DNA of 64,000 bases from Tetrahymena thermophila SB210 (taxonomy: Eukaryota; Ciliophora; Oligohymenophorea; Hymenostomatida; Tetrahymenidae), in assembly GCF_000189635.1 (NCBI RefSeq), contig NW_002476290.1, forward strand, positions 212,252 to 276,251. The letters are read 5' to 3'. The notes under the pieces were generated by a model. The model made no database searches. It was not told where the DNA came from and was given only the letters and a program-made list of their open reading frames with translations. Both the position numbers and the translations under genes were made by a program. Positions 49,262 to 61,195 of this stretch are shown here, piece by piece; position 1 is the stretch's first letter; each line of letters opens with the position of its first letter.

Positions 49262-50470
49262 TCATAATTTGTTTTTTATAAATTGATCTCCATACTAAAC
49301 TGAGGTTTTATTAAAAAAACCACAGTTTCTGAGATAATATCCATTTATATCATCTACTCCTCCATCATAGTCTAATCTTTATTTCTAATTAGCTGTTTCA
49401 TCATAAGAAAAAGAGGCAGATAATACTTTTATTTCTTTGCTTTGATAATTAATAGCTTTTTAGTTATTAAAATAAGCTTTTCTTGAAATATGCCCATTTT
49501 CAGGACTAAAATTTTCTAAAAATGAATGCAAATTATTTAAGTATGATTATGTTTTTGGTCTTTTCCATGAAGCTATCAAAATGTAATCTTCAGACTTTGT
49601 AGGGTCATTAAAATAAGCACTAAATATAGAATAACCATTTGATGATGGTTTACCTTCAAGTTTAAATTTATATGCAACACCAGCAACCCAAGGGTAAACA
49701 AGATAGCTCTGTCCACCAGATCCTTCATTTCCAAAAGAATTAATCACAGTATTTTTTCCCTTAGATACCAAAAGCACAGTATTTTCTTACAAAACCTGCG
49801 ATGGATCATCAGTTTCTTGAGGGCTCCAAACAGAAAAAAGAATTCTTCTTTCAGAATCCGAGTTTACTTGCATACCAAAGTATCCATAACTGAAACCTAT
49901 AGCCATGGCATAAGTTCCAACTGCATCCCAAAATCTAGGAATTGTAACTTCGTTGTAGAATTACTAAATCTTATAATTAGATTCCAATTGATAGTTTAAA
50001 TGAACAGAGGGACCTCTTCTACCAAAATAAGAACTGAAATCTTCATTTACATATTAGATTGCATTTACATTTTCAACTTTTGAAAGAACCAGAGACTTAA
50101 GCTTAGGATAGTCTCCAGCTTTTCTGTTGACCAAAGAGTTAGTACCTTTGAAATACACATGAACATAACCTGGACTTTTAACTTATATACTTCCTATAGA
50201 TAAGTATAGACTATCAGGGTTAAATCTGGCATAATAGTTGTATTAAATAGATGGGATACTCACTAATACTTCAGCTTCTCTTTATACTTCATCAGATAAT
50301 AAGGACATATCATAAGCTCCAGCAACTGCAACATAGAAAAATAGACTTATTATAATATTAGAATCACTCCAATAAGACACTCCTTGCTCTTAAATATAAG
50401 AATAGGAGCATGATACAGCAGAGCAAGACTAGTAAGCATTCCAGCCAAATGGTATTTGTATATCAGTCAT
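49262..50470 (-). CDS. DUF3472-type protein, paralog 1 of 4 (402 residues)
   Basis: A single exon of exactly 403 codons from ATG 50468-50470 (MTDIQIPFGWNAYQSC) to TGA 49262-49264. The central and C-terminal parts match the DUF3472 pattern: FYNEVTIPRFWDAVGTYAMA, IGFSYGYFGMQVNSDSERR, ILFSVWSP, NEGSGGQSYLVYPWVAGVAY, IASWKRPKTQSYLNNLYSFL-like, and DYDGGVDDINGYYLRNCGFF. The N-terminal ~150 residues (AGAYDMSLLSDEVQREAEVL, then PGYVHVYFKGTN) resemble the DUF5077-type beta domain that often precedes it. Six Cys are near the N-terminus, but there is no classic signal peptide. The biochemical function of the family is not established; a carbohydrate- or surface-related role is often suspected. Most similar in its C-terminal tail to paralog 4. 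Confidence 0.85.
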
Positions 50471-51605
50471 TTTTTTATTATTTATTCTTTAATTTACTAT
50501 TATTTTGAATTAAATAAAATAAAAGTATGAAACTTAGCCTGTATTTAAATCGATATTCCACATCATAATTGATTAATTAATTTTAATCAAGAAGCTACGT
50601 CACTTATCTATAAATATATATAAAAAATTTTATCATTAATTTGAGAATAAATAAAGCCACAAAAAATATATTTGTTACAATTATCTTACTATGTATTTTA
50701 AATGTTATATGCAATAATATTTTTACTACTATTGTAAATTTGAGACAACCTAATAGATTATTAAAACTAATAAAACTACAACTCCAAATATTTATGTATT
50801 ATATGATGTATCTAAATTTTTATAAATATTTTAAAATCATTACTATTCTACATTATATTTTTACAATATTAACAAACAATTAGTTAATAATTATAAATCA
50901 TTATTTACGACTATAAAAACGAATCTTATTTTGGTTATACTAATTTTTTTTCTCATACTAAATTTGAATACACGTAAATTTAGTAAGATTTTTAAGGTAT
51001 TGTTTCAAACTAACAAAATATTTTAAGAAAAAAGTAAATATTTTACAAAAAGGAAAAATTTCAACTAAACTAAATAATATTTTTATTAAAAATTATATTC
51101 CATGAGAATTTTCATTTTATAAATCATAAAAATTTCTCTTTCTAAAATAGAAATTATCAAAAAATATTTCTGAAACCTATTTATTAAAGTTAATTAAAAT
51201 TGTGGAATTTTGATAGTATTATATAATAAAAAAAATGTTCTTTAAATAATATAAAATATTTTGTTTGAGTTAGAAAATATTTTTGAACTTTAAAAGTAAT
51301 AAATTTCTTTTAGTTTATTTTAAGAATTACAGAAAGTAATAAAAAAATAAATACCATTATTGATAATTTATTAAAAGAACACTAGAATATAATTAATTAG
51401 TTGATACTAATAAAATATGAAAAATTATGTTTTATAAAGTATTCTGATAATTTTTATTCAATGAAGAATAATTAATTTGTAAAATAATTAAAAAATATTG
51501 GCAAAACCTTAGTGTAGTTACATAACATTAAATTTTTGATTTATTTTTTGTATTACAAGTCAATAAAAATGCTTTATTTATTATTTACAAGCTTAATCTA
51601 TATTA
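50471..51605. other. AT-rich spacer upstream of paralog 1
   Basis: Two short plus-strand open frames here (around 50641-50883 and 51536-51721) are Ile/Leu/Tyr/Lys low-complexity products of A/T-rich DNA. I see no gene. Confidence 0.45.
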
Positions 51606-52482
51606 AAAGCTTTAAGTTATATTTTTACTATCTATTTTTGGTCTATATTTTATATTTTCTATACTTTTATTCCAAATATTTTGTAATAAGTTTCACTAAA
51701 AAAAATAAAAAAAATGAATAAAATAAAAATAAATTAAAATAAATTTAGATGATTTATTTGTTCTTTAAGGTTTAAGTAATTTATTTTGATGATGCTTCTA
51801 GTTGCATAAGCTTACAATGGATTTTTATGTTAAAAATAAAATAAATAGAACAAATTAATATATTTATTTACCTTAAAATTTAAAAAGTATTACTAGCCTT
51901 AGAAATATAAATCTAAGTAAAAAAAGCTTCATTATTAATTAGATGCAGTTATATTTTTTATTATTTATTTTAACTTTACTATAGACTTAGAAGAGATATT
52001 TTTAAATTAAATTTAAAGTCTTGTAAAAATTAAACAAAGAATAAGCTTTAGCATAAAATTTATATTTTAATATCTATTTTTGGTCATTATTTTATATTTT
52101 CAATATTTTTATTCCAAATATTTTGAAATAAGTTTCACTATAAAAAAAAAAAATGAATAAAATAAAAATAAATTAAATTAAATTTAGATGATTTATTTGT
52201 TCTTTAAGGTTTAACTAAATTATTTTAATGATGTTTCTAGCTTGCATAAGTTTACAATGGATTTTTATGATAAAAATAAAATAAATAGAACAAATTAATA
52301 TATTTATTTACCTTAAAATTTAATAAGTATTACTAGCCTTAGAAATATAAATCTAAGTAAAAAAAGCTTTATTAATAATTAGGTGCAGTTATATTTTTTA
52401 TTATTTATTCTAACTTTATTTTATATTTTTAAAAGATATTTTTAAATTAAATTTAAAGTCCTGTTAAAAATTAAACAAAGAA
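51606..52482. repeat. Two tandem copies of a ~437-bp noncoding unit
   Basis: Copies at ~51606-52042 and ~52043-52482. Shared blocks include ATCTATTTTTGGTC, TTTAGATGATTTATTTGTTC, CTTACAATGGATTTTTATG-like, TATTTACCTTAAAATTTAA and TAGCCTTAGAAATATAAATC, in the same order. They are diverged by scattered substitutions. They lie between DUF3472 paralogs 1 and 2, so the local duplication also affected spacers. Confidence 0.85.
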
Positions 52483-52568
52483 TTTTTTATAAACAATACA
52501 ATAAAATAAATATTCATTCATTTATGTTTTTAATTTTCATTCATTTATTTTTTTAAATTGTTAATGAG

Positions 52569-53774
52569 TCACTTACTTTTAGTAAAAACTTCACCTTTTC
52601 TTACTTTAGTTTTATCAAAAAAGCCACAGTTTTTAAGATAGTACCCATTTTCAGCATCTACTCCTCCATCATAATCATATCTTTATTATTTATCAGCAGT
52701 CTCATCATAACTAAAAGATGCTGACAATACCTTTACATCTTTTCCATTATAGTTAACAGCTTTTTAGTTATTAAAATAAGCTTTTCTTGAAAGATTTCCT
52801 TTTTCTGGATCAAAATTTTCTAAGAATGAGTATAAGCCAGTTAAGTAGGATTAAGTTTTTGGTCTTTTCCATGAAGCAATCAATATGTAGCCTTCAGATT
52901 TAGTAGGGTCTTTAAAATAGGCACTGAAAGTAGAATATCCATTTTTATTGGGGTAACCTATAAGTCTGAATTAATAAGAAACACCAGCAACCCAAGGATA
53001 GACAAGATAACTTTATCCTCCAGATCCTTCATTTCCAAAATCATTGATAACAGTATTATTACCTTTTTAAACTAACTTAACTTGGTTTTCTGGTAAAATT
53101 GAGGATGGATCATCAGTTTCTTAGGGGCTCCACACAGAAAAGAGTATTCTTCTCTCAGACTCTGAGTTTACTTACATTCCAAAATATCCATACTAGAAGC
53201 CTATTGCCATGGCATAAGTACCTACAACATCCCAGTATTTTGGAACTGTAACTTCATTGAAGAAATGTTTAATTTTTGTTTAGGAAGCTAAATTGTAATT
53301 TAAGTGGACAGAGGGTCCTCTTCTTCCGAAATGAGATGAAAAAGAGTCTTAAACAAATTTAATAGCATTTCTATTTACTACATTTGAAACAACTAAGGAT
53401 TTTAATTTTGGGTAGTTCCCAGTTTTTCTATTGATCATAGATTTTGTACCCTAGAAATTTACTTTTACATAGCCAGGATTATCAATTTATATGCTACCAA
53501 GTGATAAATTGAGATTCTCTGGATTAAACTTAGCATAATATTTGTATGAAAGAGTAGGGATGGTAACTAAAACTTCTGCTTCTCTTTGTATCTCATCAGA
53601 AATAAGTGACATGTCATAAACACCAGCAACAGTAACATAGAAAAAAAGGCTAATAATAATATTAGAATCTCTCCAGTACGATATTCCTGATTCTTAAATG
53701 TAAGAATAAGAACAAGTCTTAGTTTAACAAGATTAGTAAGTGTTCCAGCCAAAAGATATATTTATATCAGTCAT
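52569..53774 (-). CDS. DUF3472-type protein, paralog 2 of 4 (401 residues)
   Basis: A single exon of exactly 402 codons, ATG 53772-53774 to TGA 52569-52571. Same architecture as paralog 1, beginning MTDINISFGWNTYQSC. Hallmarks: VGTYAMAIGFQYGYFGMQ, RILFSVWSPQETDDPSS, EGSGGQSYLVYPWVAGVSYQ, SAYFKDPTKSEGYILIASWK and RYDYDGGVDAENGYYLKNCG. The end (GFFDKTKVRKGEVFTKSK) is closest to paralog 3. It lacks stop or frame defects, so it looks functional. Confidence 0.85.
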
Positions 53775-55933
53775 ATTATTTTATAAATTTCTTATTTATA
53801 AGTTTTTAATAAAAATAATTATTTTAAAAAAAGTGGAATCCTTTCATTTAATACGTTTATTCTTTTATTGAAAGGTGCTAATATGAATAGTTTATTTTTT
53901 TATGATTTAAATATTAATTGAAAGGTCTATAAATTATTTAATTTGATAACTAGAACAAAAACTAGTGATTATAAACAAATTAATTAATTATTATTTTCTT
54001 GTTATCAAAAGGACTTTTTTAATGACTTAATATTTTAGAAGTATCATTAGTAATAATTCTAATTATATCCAGACACTTAAATCTATTTATAAGTTTTGGA
54101 TACAGACATTGAGAATAGGTAATAGCTTAAAGAGAGAAAAAAACTAAACAAAAAAAATAGATATATTCATAGCTGGAATTAGGGTCGCAGATGTCGCAGA
54201 TTTCGCAGATTTTTTATGGAAAAACGAAGAGGGATATATTACTTTTATCAATGCTTATTAAAATGGTATGTCAGCTACGTATTATTGGCAAGTATTACAT
54301 AATCATTACCCCAAAAATTTACATGCAAATATTGTTTTAAAATAATTATTATAAAATAAATGTTAGATAAAGTTTGTAATTTTAATAAAGTAATTATATA
54401 AATATAAATAAAAATTATTGTAAGCAATAAAAAAATTAAATCTAAATTTTAATAATTACTTAAAATTTTGCTTTCAGATTATGAATTTAAAACATATAAA
54501 ATAATTTTTTAAACATAATTAATTACAGACCAAGTAAAATTAATTATCTTTCAAAATTTTAATTTTAGTTATTTTAGAAAAATTTAAGAAATAGTTGAAT
54601 TATCAAAAGTTTGGAATATCAAAAATAGATATTTCTAGAAATATTTTAATGCCACAAAACAGTAAGTATATAAAGATTAAATGAAAAATTGCTTATGAAA
54701 TATTGAAAAATGATTTATTCTAAAAATATACTTTTTATTACATTTCAAGATTTTAGTAATACTTGATATGTATTACAGTATTAATTATAATTTTTTGTAA
54801 TAGTTTGCTTGGATTAATAATTAATTCATTAAATTTAATAAGTAAAACAAAATTCATTCTATTTTGTGATAGAAAGTTTAGAAATGTGATTTTATTTATA
54901 GACTTAGTTTAATATAAAAATTTACTTGAATTTTAAATGAAAGCTAGTTCTTAATTTATTTATATCCGCTAATTAATTATTATTAAATTAGAGCATAACA
55001 AACTATAAAGCAAAGTTAATTAATAAAGCATCACTAAAATTTAATTTAATAATTCTGTTTTAAAATTATTCTTAAAATTCTAAAAAAGTTAATTATTTTT
55101 CTTCCTTTCAATTTAAATATTACAAAAAAAAGAAATTTAAAAAATGATATTACAGATTTCATCTCAATACAAGTATGATTATACTCTTAATTTAATTCAT
55201 TATTAATTTATAGAACAAATTAATTATTTATACTTCTTTATTGTTAATTTTACAATAATTATGCTTATTTCAGAATAATCCACATATATATTTAATAAAA
55301 TTCAAACATATAAACTATTCTTGAATATTAAAGGACTATTTTTATCATAATTTTATAATTAAAATGCCAAAATAGCAATATCTTTTAAAGAATTTGATAA
55401 TTTACAAACTAATAAAAAAAATAAAATTATTTATGTAATTATAATACAGTTTAAGATGTTTTAATAATGTAAAAAGTCGATATTTGGTATTAATTTTTAA
55501 AGGTAGTTTTAATACAAAAACAATCCAAATACTGATTTCAAATATACTTAAATCCTCAAATATTACCACCATCCCTCCATCATCAAATAAAGCAAAAAAG
55601 GTCTTAATTGTTAAAAATTTTCTTTCAATAACAAAAATTTTTTTTTTCCTTTCACTTCTTTGGGTCTTACTAAATGAAGATTGATAGTATTTATTTTCAG
55701 AACAAATTAATCTTAATAGTTTTTAAATGTTCTAATAATCAATACATTAAATTGAATATTTTGTTCTGACTTTTAATTTAAATATTTTAATCTTTTTAAG
55801 AATATTTTTTGAAAAAATAAATCATTTATTCATTATAAAATGTTTAATAAAGCACTTATAATTTTTAATTTATACTTTATAATATAGAGATTATTAATAC
55901 AATTATTAATTAGATAAACAATTTTATATGGTA
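53775..55933. other. AT-rich spacer between paralogs 2 and 3
   Basis: About 2.1 kb without a convincing gene. A slightly GC-richer island at ~54175-54320 with three GTCGCAGAT-like repeats stands out. The plus-strand open frame at 55484-55684 has no homology I recognise and lies in low-complexity sequence. Confidence 0.45.
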
Positions 55934-57139
55934 TCATTGTGTTTTCTTAAAAATATCGCCTGTTTTAACATTAGTTTTATCAAAAAATCCACAATTTCTC
56001 AAATAATATCCATTTATATCATCAACTCCTCCATCATAATCATATCTCTATTATTTAGTTGCAGTTTCATCATATGTGAAAGTAGCTGATTAGATTTTTA
56101 CGTTTTTTCCTTTATTGGTAAAGGCTCTTTAATTGTTGAAGTAAGCTTTTCTTGAAATATTTCCTTTTTCAGGATCAAAATTTTCTAAAAATGAGTAAAC
56201 TCTTTCTAAATATGTCTGTGTTTTAGGTCTCTTCCAAGAAGCAATAAGAATGTAATCTTCAAATTTTGTAGGGTCCTTAAAATAAGCAGTAAAGACAGAA
56301 TAACCGTCTTTAGTTGGATAACCTACAAGTTTGAATTAATATGCTACTCCTGTCACCCAAGGATAAACAAGATAGCTTTATCCGCCAGAACCTTCATTTC
56401 CGAAAGATTTAATAACTGTTTTTTTACCTTTAGCTAACAATTTAACTTCGTTTTCTGCTAAAATTGTTGATGGATCATCAGTTTTTTAAGGACTCCATAC
56501 TGAAAAAAGAATTTTTCTTTCTGACTCTGAGTTAACTTGCATTCCAAAATATCCTGAGCTAAAGCCTATTGCCATAGCATAAGTACCAATAGCATCCCAT
56601 TTTTTAGGAACTGTAACTTCATTAAAGAAATATTTTATTTTGCTTTTGGATTCTAGATTGTATTTTAAGTGTACAGAAGGTCCTCTTCTACCAAAATGGG
56701 ATGAAAAAGAATCTTGAACAAAGCTAATAGCGCTTATATTTTCGACATTTGAAAGAATTAAAGTTTTCAATTTTGGATATTAGCCAGTTTTTCTATTGAT
56801 TAAAGAATTTGTACCCTAGAAATTTACTTTTATGTACCCAGGATTATCAATTTATATGCTTCCTAGTGACAAATTTAAGCTATCAGTATTAAACTTAGCA
56901 ATTTAGCTGTATGAGATAGAAGGAATATTTACTTAAAGCTCTGCTTCTCTTTAAATCTCATCAGAAACAAGAGATATATCATAGACACCAGCAACAGTAA
57001 CATAGAAAAAAAGGCTAATAATAATATTAGAATCTTTCCATTTAGATACTCCTGATTCTTTAATTTTCGAGTAAGTGCAAGTCTATGTAGAACAAGTTTA
57101 GAAAGCGTTCCAACCAAAAGATATCTATATGTCAGTCAT
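55934..57139 (-). CDS. DUF3472-type protein, paralog 3 of 4 (401 residues)
   Basis: A single exon of exactly 402 codons, ATG 57137-57139 to TGA 55934-55936, beginning MTDIQISFGWNAFQTC. Same fold signature: FNEVTVPKKWDAIGTYAMAI, FSSGYFGMQVNSESERKI, NEGSGGQSYLVYPWVTGVAY, TAYFKDPTKFEDYILIASWK and DYDGGVDDINGYYLRNCGFF. It ends FFDKTNVKTGDIFKKTQ. Shares FDKT and KQQRYDYDGG with paralog 2. No breaks seen. Confidence 0.85.
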
Positions 57140-58324
57140 TATTTTTTAATTTGGTTTGTTAGTTTTTTTATATAATTAATTATTTGAGAAGATTAATGAA
57201 AAGAAGGTAAATATTTAAATTAAGTTTAGTAATACCTATGATTAAAAATATATTAAGAATATAGATAAATAGATAATATATCTGTCTATCTGTATGTCTG
57301 TCTGTCTATTTGGTGCTTTAAAATTAATAAGTCTACAAAAATTAGTTAGCAAGTATAAATATTTCAATATCAAAATATTTACTGTTTATTACTAAAGGTT
57401 AACCAGATACAAATTTTCTAGAATACAATATAATTTATTATTGTAAATATTACAAGCATAGTTATTCGTCTCTAATATTAAATATTAAAATTTATATAGT
57501 AAAATGTAGTTTCATCTAATTTAAAGCATTTAAATCAAAAGTTGAAAGATGTAAACCAAATTTATAATATAAAATATTATTCCATCAAAATATAAATCCA
57601 ATATTTTTACTCTAGTCAAATAAGTTAAAGTGATAATTAAAATATTTCTTTTTATATGTTCTTTACTTATATTTTAATATGCTTCTATATTTTAAATAAG
57701 TTCTAATAAGAAAGACAAATGCTTCTAAATAAAGAGTTTCGATATAATTATAATCGCTTAACTTTATATTTAGTTATTTTTGTTTTGAATTGAAATAGAC
57801 AATTAATTAACATTGAAAACAATGAAATTATATTTATGTTTATATAATTCTTTTTAGATAAAATGATATCAATTAAAACACTCTCAAAACAACTTTAAAG
57901 TGTGATAGAATAAGATGAGAGTAAATTTGAAAAAGTAAAACTTTATTCAAAATTAAATTAGAAATTATATAATATGATTTTTTATGTTTATTTTGTATAA
58001 AATTATGTCTAAATCAAAACATAACAAAATCTTATTTTTCTTAAATATTTAATGCTAACTGAATGCTATTATCACTTTATTTTTTAGATATTAGAGTTTA
58101 TAAAAATTATCAAAGGTATTAAAAAAGGTATTAAAGGATCATCAAAATATCCTAATATTAAAAAAATATTTTTTTTCAGAAAAGTTTTAAAAAATTTATT
58201 TTTAAGACTTAATCTAAAAATATCATTTCAACTAAAAAAATGACTTTAAAATGGTATTTGATTTTTAATTTAATACAAACAAATAATGTAAAAATATATA
58301 AAATATCTAATATCTTAAATTTTA
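57140..58324. other. AT-rich spacer with a TCTG/TCTA microsatellite
   Basis: A short run of TCTG/TCTA tetranucleotides occurs at ~57278-57310. The rest is A/T-rich with nothing recognised. Confidence 0.5.
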
Positions 58325-59530
58325 TCATTTATTTTTTATGAAAGTATCCCCATACTAGACATTAGTCTTATTAAAAAAACCACAGTTTCTAAGGTAAAAT
58401 CCTTTTACGTTATCAACACCACCGTCATAATCAAACCTCTACTTTTTATCTGCTGTAACATCATAAGTAAAGTAAGCTGATAATACTTTGACTTCTTTGT
58501 TTCTGTAATCAATAGCTTTCTAGTGATTAAAGTAGGCTTTCCTTGAAATATGTCCTTTTTCTGGATTAAAATTTTCTATAAATGAGTATAAACCACTTAA
58601 GTACGATTATGTTTTTGGTCTTTTCCATGAAGCAATTAAAATATAATCTTATGATTTTGTAGGATCCTTAAAATAAGCGCTAAATACTGAGTACCCGTTT
58701 GTAGAAGGCTAACCAACAAGTTTGAATTAATATGAAACACCTGCAACCCAAGGATAAACTAGATAACTCTGTCCACCAGAACCTTCACCTCCAAATGAGT
58801 TAATTACAGTGTTGTTACCTTTAGATACTAAAATAACAGTATTATCAGCTGATATTTGAGATGGATCATCAGTTGACTATGGACTCCATACAGAAAAAAG
58901 AATTTTTCTTTCAGATTCAGAATTCACTTACATTCCAAAATATCCATAGTCAAAACCTATTGCCATTGCATAAGTGCCCACTGCATCCCAATACTTAGGA
59001 ACAGTAACTTCATTGAAGAATTGCTAGATATTTGTTTTGGATTCTAGGTTGTATGTGAAATGACATGAAGGACCTCTTCTTCCATAATATGATGAAAAAG
59101 AATCATTAACGAAATATATAGCATTTTAGTTTTGAGAACCTGAGAGAATCAAAGAGTTTAATTAAGGATAATAGCCAGTTTTTCTATTTACCAAAGAATT
59201 AGTCCCTTGAAAATTTACTTAATAGTAGCCAGGATATTTAATTTGGATGGTACCGAGAGATAAATTCAAGCTATCAGTGTTAAATTTTGCAAAGTATCTG
59301 TAGGAGATAGTGGGAATAGTAACTTAAAGTTCTGCTGATCTCTATACTTCAGTAGACAAAAGAGAAATATCATAAGCTCCAGCAACAGCAACATAGAAGA
59401 AAAGGCTTATGATAATGTTAGAATCTTACCAATAAGAGACTCCTTGCTCTAAAATTGAAGCATTGGAACACTACTATGCAGAACAAGTTTAGTAAGAGTT
59501 CCAACCAAAAGATACTTTTATGTCAGTCAT
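58325..59530 (-). CDS. DUF3472-type protein, paralog 4 of 4 (401 residues)
   Basis: A single exon of exactly 402 codons, ATG 59528-59530 to TGA 58325-58327, beginning MTDIKVSFGWNSYQTC. Conserved stretches include FNEVTVPKYWDAVGTYAMAI, FDYGYFGMQVNSESERKI, EGSGGQSYLVYPWVAGVSYQ, IASWKRPKTQSYLSGLYSFI and DYDGGVDNVKGFYLRNCGFF. It ends FFNKTNVQYGDTFIKNK, nearly the same tail as paralog 1. It has GGEGSGG where the other three have GNEGSGG. It is the most upstream gene of the co-oriented array. Confidence 0.85.
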
Positions 59531-61087
59531 TTTAACTTTATCTTTATTATTATTTTTATTTAATAATGATTTAAAATATAAAAATTTGATTGATATTTAA
59601 AATGGAATTCATAATTTAAACAATTCTATTTACTAATAAAAATATATGTTTGACTATCCCTTATCTAAACTTATGGTTAAATTTTGGGTGATAGAAGATT
59701 ATTCGAGTAAATTAAGTAATGTATCAAAAAAATTATAGCTAATTTGATAATCTTTTTCTAATGGATTGGTATTATTAATATTAAGCCAGTAAGTAATATT
59801 TATTTATCATAAATAATTATAATTATGCATCCTTATGTTTGTTAATAAAAGCTATTATTATTTTTTCTAATAATTTTAATAATTAAATATTTAAATATAT
59901 TTTAATCACACTAAATATGCTATTCATTCGCACTTAGCTACTTTACATTTTAACTGAATTAAAACAAATTTTGACATTCCTATTTTTATATATCTGACTT
60001 AATTAAAGTATTAAGCTAATATGTAAATAACATGGCAAGCAATCAAATAACAAATTTACTATAATACCTAAATCAAATATTTTTAAAATGTAATTAAAAA
60101 ATAAAAATAGCTATTATATAATTGATTTATTTAGATTTTAAACATTTTAAAAGACTTTAAAAGTAAAAATATTCTCTAAAATGATCCTGTTACTAAAATT
60201 GAAATAATGATAATTAACCTTAAATCCAAGAAAGGTTTAGTAATTCCAAATTACGTATGAATTAAGTTTGAATAGATTTTTAATCCTACTAAAATTTATC
60301 TATTTTACTAAATTAATTATTTATGTAAGCTTAACTTTAAAAGAGTAATAAATAACATTATTTATGATTTTTTAAAAAGTAGTAGGAATATTTTTGTTTA
60401 ATAATGCATATTAAATAAATATTATATTCCTTTATTAATGAACATAAAACAAATCTAACTAACTAAAAAAATGAATAGTATGTAAATCTTGACAAAGATA
60501 AAGCAAATATTTATCAGTTTAATTTTTTTATAACAACATTTACCTCAAATATTATAATTTTTAGTGTTTAGATTAGATGATGATCCATTTTAAATTAATA
60601 ATTTTGTTTATGTTAAATAAATTAAAAGAAATTATTTAATACTTAAAATAATTGCTTATTTTTTCTTTAATTTAGATGTAAAGAAATTTGAATTTACCTG
60701 ACAGGTGTAATAAAACTAAAAGTAATGGTATTTTACATTAAATTTAATAATAGATTTTCTAGAAATCTAAATTTGAGTTGTAGGTAGTATATATTTATAG
60801 AACAAATAAAAATCTGTTTAAATTAAATTATAATCTATTTAATTAGCATCATTAAATAATAAATAAATCCAGTATGAACTTATAAATATCTTGGTTGAAG
60901 TATATTGCTAATCCAGGTATTGAAATTTGAAAGCTAAGTAGCTTTCTTGCTTTTTTTATTTTAATTTGTCAGAATTTATCAGATCTACCTGTGATTTTAT
61001 TAAAAAGAAAGGCCTTTTAATTTTTTGTGAAAAATTAATTTTTTTGCTTTAAATTATTTAAAAAGAATATTTTTTTAAAAAAACCTA
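59531..61087. other. AT-rich spacer, no gene seen
   Basis: Upstream of the DUF3472 array and downstream of nothing recognisable. A/T-rich on both strands. Confidence 0.4.
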
Positions 61088-61135
61088 GCCTAATTAACAT
61101 CTAGAGGTTGCCATACCACTAGATTTTAATTAGGC
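61088..61135. other. Long inverted repeat (possible hairpin RNA element)
   Basis: The arms GCCTAATTAACATCTAG and CTAGATTTTAATTAGGC are complementary except for one C/T mismatch, giving a ~17-bp stem with a 14-nt loop (AGGTTGCCATACCA). The element is more GC-rich than its surroundings. It could be a structured RNA, a protein-binding palindrome or a remnant of a mobile element. Confidence 0.6.
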
Positions 61136-61195
61136 GTTAGCTATAATAAATTTACTAAGAGTCAAACTAATTCATATCTTCCACTTAAATAATAT

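Noticed and set aside
50641-51721. Two small membrane-like ORFs upstream of DUF3472 paralog 1
   Set aside because: Ile/Leu/Tyr/Lys composition is what random A/T-rich DNA encodes; the second enters the noncoding 437-bp repeat.
57278-57310. TCTG/TCTA run as a regulatory element
   Set aside because: Looks like a simple microsatellite with no supporting context.
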